NCBI GenBank assembly: GCA_017557475.1
Contig: JAFYYO010000190.1
Location: 1-10,889 of the forward strand
Direction of reading: 5' to 3'
Source of the DNA: Bacteroidaceae bacterium
GTDB taxonomy: Bacteria; Bacteroidota; Bacteroidia; Bacteroidales; Bacteroidaceae
Length of the DNA: 10,889 nucleotides
The notes beneath the pieces were generated by a model that was not told the origin of the DNA, searched no databases, and was given only the letters and a program-made list of their open reading frames with translations. The translations under genes and the position numbers were made by a program. This document shows positions 7,801 to 10,889 of the stretch, one piece after another (position 1 is the first letter of the stretch; each line of letters begins with the position of its first letter).

Positions 7801-8072
7801 CTCTCTCAGACTGGTACGACACGAATGGCGGCGGCATGTGTGCCTTTCGTGCCCGCAGTGTCGTGGGCGGACACTGGATGAAAGTCTATGTGGATAAGAA
7901 ACTCTCAGGCGAGATAGGCACAGCCATTACTCCCATCCGGGCTCAGGAAGAGACTCATGACCAATGGGCAACGTTCAGTGGCCAGTGGTTTAATCTCAGT
8001 GGTCAAAAGGTGGATGCTCCTGCTCAGAAAGGCATCTACATCAAGGACGGAAAGAAGCAAGTCGTACGATAA
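4896..8072 (+). CDS. Exported glutaminase A-like protein (DUF4964-DUF5127-DUF4965-DUF1793) with a duplicated beta-sandwich module
   Basis: 1058 residues. MRKTLLLLAAFLAATFMQAQ is a signal peptide (cleavage after residue ~20), and the promoter 40 bp upstream agrees with this start. Residues ~22-95 match the DUF4964 type (SLRLPSVPLLVNDPYFSFWS ... DGTTKHW ... VYRFMG). Two tandem beta-sandwich modules follow (~97-243 and ~258-402). Then come a DUF5127/GtaA N-terminal-like region (~410-605, TYYFFTCGGVDLDLVFTAPF), a DUF4965-like part (~615-775, ILDYCESSKWGFDFAAHDLG, GNMPIEESANIVIL) and a DUF1793-like alpha-helical part (~785-995, DDFAGHLAHNANLAVKAI). The founding relative is Aspergillus GtaA, a secreted glutaminase. 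The Bacteroidetes members are mostly uncharacterised, so glutamine hydrolysis is a family label, not a shown activity; the helical-barrel fold would also suit a glycan-active enzyme. The last ~28 residues (WFNLSGQKV ... GIYIKDGKK) resemble the short C-terminal tail of exported Prevotella proteins. It is monocistronic, ending in a repeat array and terminator. Confidence 0.93.
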   Translation: MRKTLLLLAAFLAATFMQAQTPDYFVPYKQTSLRLPSVPLLVNDPYFSFWSPYNKLTDGTTKHWDDQQKAMDGLLRVDGKVYRFMGAQRKTKLLAIAPMGNKGGYTAKVRTSLTSAMTDTWMNLGISESSWQTQTGPWGTQNEYPYIQTPWGGDNTDRYIRRHVTLTADDLKGDLWIIYSHDDKCEVYVNGVQIVATEVTWKQNVRVHLTGAAKASLVEGDNVIAFHVHNTNGGAQADIGLYKNDLGFHPGYRAINGAAMADEGAWEAKVKMTTTSGTTWTTESFNDDSWQTQQGAFGSAGEYPNVNTSWTATGSDIYIRRYITLTAEDLQKNLTLIYSHDDVCQAYINGRKVVETGNTWVQNVIYNLTEADKAVLHEGQNVIAYHVHNTTGGALADIGLYTSITGETLATQKKCYVLPTSTYYFFTCGGVDLDLVFTAPFLMDDIELMSTPINYISYQVKANDGQEHDVQFYFGTTPELTVDNNSQPTVTTIETSGGRQYIKSGSRDQKVLGKAGDLITIDWGYLYLPDINGSVAVADQDLTATTFASTGQLPASTTPFTSTEEGEMPQLSFVHDFGTVSQASSYMMFGYDEIYDMRYMSTNYKGYWARNGKTIQQAFAEFQENYDDIMTRCKVQDQIIYDDGFASGNAKYAELLCASYRHCIAAHKIFEDNKGNLLFFSKENNSNGCVNTVDLTYPSAPLFLLYNTELMKGMCTSILDYCESSKWGFDFAAHDLGTYPHANGQVYAITKPDANGGFGGNMPIEESANIVILAAAISNIDGNTNWANRYWGTLTKWANYLVENGQDPENQLCTDDFAGHLAHNANLAVKAIMGVAGYAMLCFQRGERDNYETYLAKAKEMATNWVTLAKDGNHYKLAYDKPDTWSQKYNMVWDKAWKTGLFSDQVKNQEYSYYMGKLNTYGLPLDSRAGYTKSDWEMWTAALASTNARFRSISDLVWKYVNQTGSRVPLSDWYDTNGGGMCAFRARSVVGGHWMKVYVDKKLSGEIGTAITPIRAQEETHDQWATFSGQWFNLSGQKVDAPAQKGIYIKDGKKQVVR
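5184..6101 (+). repeat. In-gene tandem duplication of a beta-sandwich (jelly-roll-like) module
   Basis: Residues ~97-243 and ~258-402 of the glutaminase-like protein are homologous. Both open with a similar stretch (APMGNKGGYTAKV versus AAMADEGAWEAKV). Both contain SWQTQ.G..G...EYP and YIRR..TLTA.DL, then IYSHDD.C..Y.NG, and end NVIA.HVHNT.GGA.ADIGLY. By eye, about 54 of 85 aligned residues are identical in the second half, without gaps. The fold resembles the sugar-binding beta-sandwich seen in GH2-type enzymes. One copy at this position appears usual for the Bacteroidetes family members I recall; two is the odd part. Confidence 0.88.
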
Positions 8073-8096
8073 GAATAATCTGGTCTTTCAACTAGG

Positions 8097-8184
8097 CACG
8101 GCTAGTTGGCAAACTAGACGTGGCTAATCGGCAAACTAGACGTGCCTAATTGAGCAACTAGACGTGGCTAGTTTGCAAACTAAC
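8097..8184 (+). repeat. Array 2: four contiguous 22-bp repeats in the 3' region of the glutaminase-like gene
   Basis: Units lie at 8097-8118, 8119-8140, 8141-8162 and 8163-8184, preceded by a partial copy (CAACTAGG, 8089-8096). They follow the stop codon at 8072 by 24 bp and precede the terminator at 8196. The consensus, CGTGGCTAGTT then GGCA then AACTAGA, is that of array 1 read in the direction of its own upstream gene. The copies here are more diverged from each other than those of array 1. The last unit plus CCACG (8163-8189) makes an almost perfect 26-bp dyad with the core TAGTTTGCAAACTA. Confidence 0.92.
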
Positions 8185-8195
8185 CACGGAGTATC

Positions 8196-8228
8196 AGACA
8201 AGTCTCCTTTTCGAGGCTTGTCTTTTTT
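8196..8228 (+). terminator. Intrinsic terminator of the glutaminase-like gene
   Basis: AGACAAGTCTC pairs with GAGGCTTGTCT (11 bp, one G-U pair) around a CTTTTC loop, followed directly by a run of Ts (8223-8228). It lies 12 bp after the last unit of repeat array 2 and separates the glutaminase-like gene from the next promoter. On the minus strand no comparable T tract follows the stem, so I call it for the plus strand only. Confidence 0.92.
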
Positions 8229-8313
8229 ATAGTTTTAAGGTATTTCTTCACATAATCCGTCGGATTTTAACATCATTTAACGCACCTGGGGGCGCGTATA
8301 TAATAATAATGTG

Positions 8314-8321
8314 TATCTTTG
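8314..8321 (+). promoter_or_regulatory. Promoter (-7 element) of the discoidin-repeat gene
   Basis: TATCTTTG is an exact match to the Bacteroidetes TAnnTTTG -7 consensus. No TTG sits at the expected -33 distance; that region reads CCTGGGGGCGCG, so only the -7 box is supported. Transcription would start near 8328, giving a leader of about 80 nt rich in A and low in G before the ATG at 8408. No Shine-Dalgarno site is present. Confidence 0.7.
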
Positions 8322-8407
8322 TACCCGAATAGGTGTAAAATAACTAAAGAAACAACAACAAACAATTCTTATTAATAAACACTAAGTTTAACTTAAAACA
8401 AAACGAG

Positions 8408-10889
8408 ATGAAAAGAACAAAACTACTAACATTGCTTGCTGCAGCTATGATGCTGTTCGGCTTGCAGAGCGCCAATGCGTTCACGCTCACATGTCTGAGA
8501 GGTTCCGACTTTGGTGGTGATGAAGGTTGCGAGAAACTCTTCGATGGCACACAAGGCACCAAGTGGGGCTCATGGGAAGGATGGTATGGAGGTGGACGTC
8601 TTCCTTGGACCGTCTTCAAGGCAGCACTCCCCATCGCAGCTACTTCTTACGAACTGGTAATCGCTAACGACACCCCGGGTAGTCCTGGCCGTAACTGGAA
8701 GAAGTGGAAGATCTATGCCGGTAACTTCGAATCCGATGCCGCTGCTACCAAGGATGCTGCAGGATGGGTATTGATCGACCAGAAAGACGAGGTGATGGAC
8801 CCAGGTACGGAAAATAACTCGTTCAATGTGATTTCCTTTAATCTTTCAGATCCTCAAACCACGTATTATTCTTATTACAAGATTGTCGTTGAAGAACTTG
8901 TTGGAGGTTGGGGCGAATATTGTCAGATGGACGAGTTCCGCTTCAAGGACTATACGGTAGACACCTCAGGTGCTCAGCAATATGTTGACTTCGACTACAC
9001 CACAGGCGTGGATGCTGACCTTAAGGATGCTTATGCTAGTAAACTGGTTGCCCTTAATGCCGCAATAGCAACAAATGATCCTGACCAAATCGTTCCAGCT
9101 GTGGAAGACATCATGCCAATCTATACTGAGATTGTTACGCTTCGCGAAGGCAATTTCATCGCCCTTGATTGGACAGCTTGTTGGGGTGACGGTCCTGGCT
9201 CGAACCTCGTGGACAAGAATGACTACACTAAGTGGGGCGGTAACTTCCCAGAAGGAGAGGGCGTGGAGCACGTTCAGTATGTAGTATTCCGTACTCCTGC
9301 TCAGCAGCCATACTTCTATAAGCTTGTGACTGGCGGTGATACGCAAACTCAGAATAAACGTAACTGGAAGACTTGGAAGGTCTTCGGCGGTAACTTCGCT
9401 ACAGAAGCTGAGGCAACTCGCAGCGCAGAAGGCTGGGTAGTGCTCGATGATAGAGAAGACATCAGCACAGATTACCTGCCCAACAAGAATAACTACCCCG
9501 CTACTTTGAAGTTTACCAATGGCGTGTCAGAAGCTTACTCTTATTATAAGGTAGAGGTTTATGCTTCTGGAGGCAGCCAGCAGCAGATGTCCGAAATATA
9601 CCTCTGCACACAAGAAGAATTCGAGGCAATACGTCAGCCGCTGATTGACGGCTTGGCAGAGTTCGCCGCAGGCTTGGATGACCTGGTAGTTGAAGCTGAT
9701 AAGGCAGCCGACAAGGAAACCTTCGCAGCAAAGTATGAAACTTTGAAGACCACGACCGATGCTGATCAGTTGACAATCCTCTACAACGAGTTGGTAGCCT
9801 TGAAGGATGCTCTTGAGAAGTCTGCAGCCTTCGTCGCTGGTGACAATTGTGTTGCTCTTGATGGCTCTGCTTGTTGGGGCGATGGTCATTATTCACAGTT
9901 GGTTGACGGAAATGTCAATACCAAGTGGGGCGGTGGCATACCCGATGGTGGTGCATACGTTATCTTTAGGGCATACGAAGCCAAGTCGTTCAACCAGTAC
10001 ATGCTTGTAACAGGTAACGATACTGGCAATGGTGGCGGCGTTCGCAACTGGAAGACCTGGAAGATCTATGGCGTAGCTGGTAAGGTTACCGACGAAACTG
10101 CTACACGCGAAAATAGTTCATGGACGTTGCTCGACTCTAAGGAAAATATCGGTCAGGACCGTCTGCCTGCTGCAAACTTCGCTCCTGCATTCTTCAACTT
10201 CAGCGAGGAATGGACAAAGAGCTACAAGTACTTCAAGATTGAGGTAGAGGCCGCATACAACGGTAGTGCTATCCAGATGTCAGAGTACAAGATGCTCACC
10301 GACGACGAGTATGCAGCTTATCGTCAGGAATATGTTGACTCTCTGCAGAAGGTCGGCCAAGCTGTTCTTGCTGAGTTCGCAGGCGTAAGCATTCCTGAGG
10401 CATTGCAGGCCCAAATCGTAGCTACCGCAACAGCTAAGATTACTGCAGTGGCAGGTGCAACCGCAGACAATCTGCTTCCTCTGTTTAATGCAGCTCTGGC
10501 ATACATCACTCAGGAGGCTCCTGCTCTTGTAGCTGCTTCCCAAATCGAACAAGTAGATGGTGTATATCAGATTGCAAATGCTATGCAGCTGGCAAGCTTC
10601 GCTTCATTGGTTAATGCAGGCGAGAGCGATGCAGATGCAGTCGTTACTGCTGACCTCGACCTCTCTGAGGTAATCACCAATAATGCATGGACTTCTATTG
10701 GTTCGAAGGCTAAGCCCTACACGGGTACATTTGATGGCCAAGGCTTTACTATTAAGAATATCACTTACACAGCAACAGGTGAGTACAATGGTTTGTTCGG
10801 TAAGTTGTCTACTGGCGCAGTAGTTAAGAACTTCACTGCAGAAGGTACGATGACTGTTTCTACAGGCGTTCAAAACCGTGCAGTCGCTC
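8408..10889 (+). CDS. Large secreted protein with three tandem discoidin-like domains and a GLUG-type beta-helix (C-terminal end outside window)
   Basis: An open frame from the ATG at 8408 runs 827 codons to the right edge without a stop, so it is partial. MKRTKLLTLLAAAMMLFGLQSANA is a signal peptide cleaved near residue 24. Three F5/8 type C (discoidin/galactose-binding)-like domains follow at ~25-180, ~250-399 and ~481-630. Each has a loop of the form LFDG/LVDKN/LVDGN...TKWG, a RNWK(K/T)WK(I/V)(Y/F) strand (Arg95, Arg318, Arg546), a GW.(L/V)(L/I)D or SWTLLD turn, and a YYK(I/V).V/YFKIEV strand followed by (Q)QMSE or QMDE. Helical linkers join them. From ~718 a GLUG-type repeat begins (YQIANAMQLASFASLV ... 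GTFDGQGFTIKNI ... NGLFGKLSTGAVVKNFTAEG), a beta-helix seen in surface adhesins and some M26 peptidase-associated proteins. The likely role is extracellular binding, perhaps adhesion to glycans. A catalytic domain could lie beyond the edge. Confidence 0.92.
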   Translation, partial: MKRTKLLTLLAAAMMLFGLQSANAFTLTCLRGSDFGGDEGCEKLFDGTQGTKWGSWEGWYGGGRLPWTVFKAALPIAATSYELVIANDTPGSPGRNWKKWKIYAGNFESDAAATKDAAGWVLIDQKDEVMDPGTENNSFNVISFNLSDPQTTYYSYYKIVVEELVGGWGEYCQMDEFRFKDYTVDTSGAQQYVDFDYTTGVDADLKDAYASKLVALNAAIATNDPDQIVPAVEDIMPIYTEIVTLREGNFIALDWTACWGDGPGSNLVDKNDYTKWGGNFPEGEGVEHVQYVVFRTPAQQPYFYKLVTGGDTQTQNKRNWKTWKVFGGNFATEAEATRSAEGWVVLDDREDISTDYLPNKNNYPATLKFTNGVSEAYSYYKVEVYASGGSQQQMSEIYLCTQEEFEAIRQPLIDGLAEFAAGLDDLVVEADKAADKETFAAKYETLKTTTDADQLTILYNELVALKDALEKSAAFVAGDNCVALDGSACWGDGHYSQLVDGNVNTKWGGGIPDGGAYVIFRAYEAKSFNQYMLVTGNDTGNGGGVRNWKTWKIYGVAGKVTDETATRENSSWTLLDSKENIGQDRLPAANFAPAFFNFSEEWTKSYKYFKIEVEAAYNGSAIQMSEYKMLTDDEYAAYRQEYVDSLQKVGQAVLAEFAGVSIPEALQAQIVATATAKITAVAGATADNLLPLFNAALAYITQEAPALVAASQIEQVDGVYQIANAMQLASFASLVNAGESDADAVVTADLDLSEVITNNAWTSIGSKAKPYTGTFDGQGFTIKNITYTATGEYNGLFGKLSTGAVVKNFTAEGTMTVSTGVQNRAVA
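8480..10297 (+). repeat. Triplicated discoidin-like domain within the secreted protein
   Basis: Three copies of a ~150-residue domain spaced about 225 residues apart (Arg of the RNWK motif at 95, 318 and 546). The similarity shows in DNA too: each copy has CG(T/C)AACTGGAAGA followed by TGGAAG. Copies 2 and 3 are closest (ALD.(T/S)ACWGDG, TKWGG, RNWKTWK). Copy 1 is more divergent and lacks the ACWGDG start, having CLRGSDFGGDEG instead. Confidence 0.85.

Noticed and set aside
3364..8184. Transposon with terminal inverted repeats
   Set aside because: The arrays are inverted to each other, but no transposase, integrase or target-site duplication is visible, and each array is explained by its place in a 3' UTR.
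8383..8395. TAAGTT-T-AACTTA palindrome in the leader of the discoidin-repeat gene
   Set aside because: Short and AT-rich; symmetry of this size is expected by chance in such a leader.

Overview
The window looks like chromosome of a gut- or rumen-type Bacteroidales, most like Prevotella or a close relative. Three things point there. Promoters match the Bacteroidetes TTG / TAnnTTTG pattern, and start codons are preceded by A-rich leaders rather than Shine-Dalgarno sites. Three of the four proteins are large and carry signal peptides. One ends in the short 'NLSGQKV...KGIYIKDGKK' tail that is common on exported Prevotella/Bacteroides proteins. The assignment rests on these signals only; no rRNA or tRNA is present.

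Layout: (1) 1-3170, minus strand, is the first 1056 codons of a very large secreted multidomain protein that leaves the window at its C-terminal side. (2) 3171-3493 is intergenic and holds a 15-bp perfect palindrome, an intrinsic terminator and a four-unit array of a 22-bp repeat. (3) 3494-4726, minus strand, is a COG0523 (CobW-family) GTPase with an extreme His/Asp/Glu-rich metal-binding linker. (4) 4727-4895 is a divergent promoter region with the same -7 octamer facing both ways. (5) 4896-8072, plus strand, is an exported glutaminase A-like protein (DUF4964/DUF5127/DUF4965/DUF1793 architecture) in which a beta-sandwich module is tandemly duplicated. (6) 8073-8407 is intergenic and holds a second four-unit array of the same 22-bp repeat, a strong intrinsic terminator and a promoter. 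(7) 8408-10889, plus strand, is the first 827 codons of another large secreted protein, with three homologous discoidin-like domains followed by the start of a GLUG-type beta-helix; it runs off the right edge.

Every gene appears to have its own promoter and/or terminator, so I see no operon. The two exported giants and the glutaminase-like protein fit a surface glycan- or protein-binding and processing role. The GTPase would be a cytoplasmic metal-handling protein. No SusC/SusD pair, transposase, integrase, CRISPR array or toxin-antitoxin pair is visible.

The most unusual feature is the pair of 22-bp repeat arrays. Each has exactly four contiguous units. Each lies between a stop codon and an intrinsic terminator, and each points the same way relative to the gene it follows. 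The units are built around a near-perfect dyad, and in one array the next repeat start doubles as an arm of the terminator stem. This suggests a recurring structured 3'-UTR element rather than a random tandem repeat.
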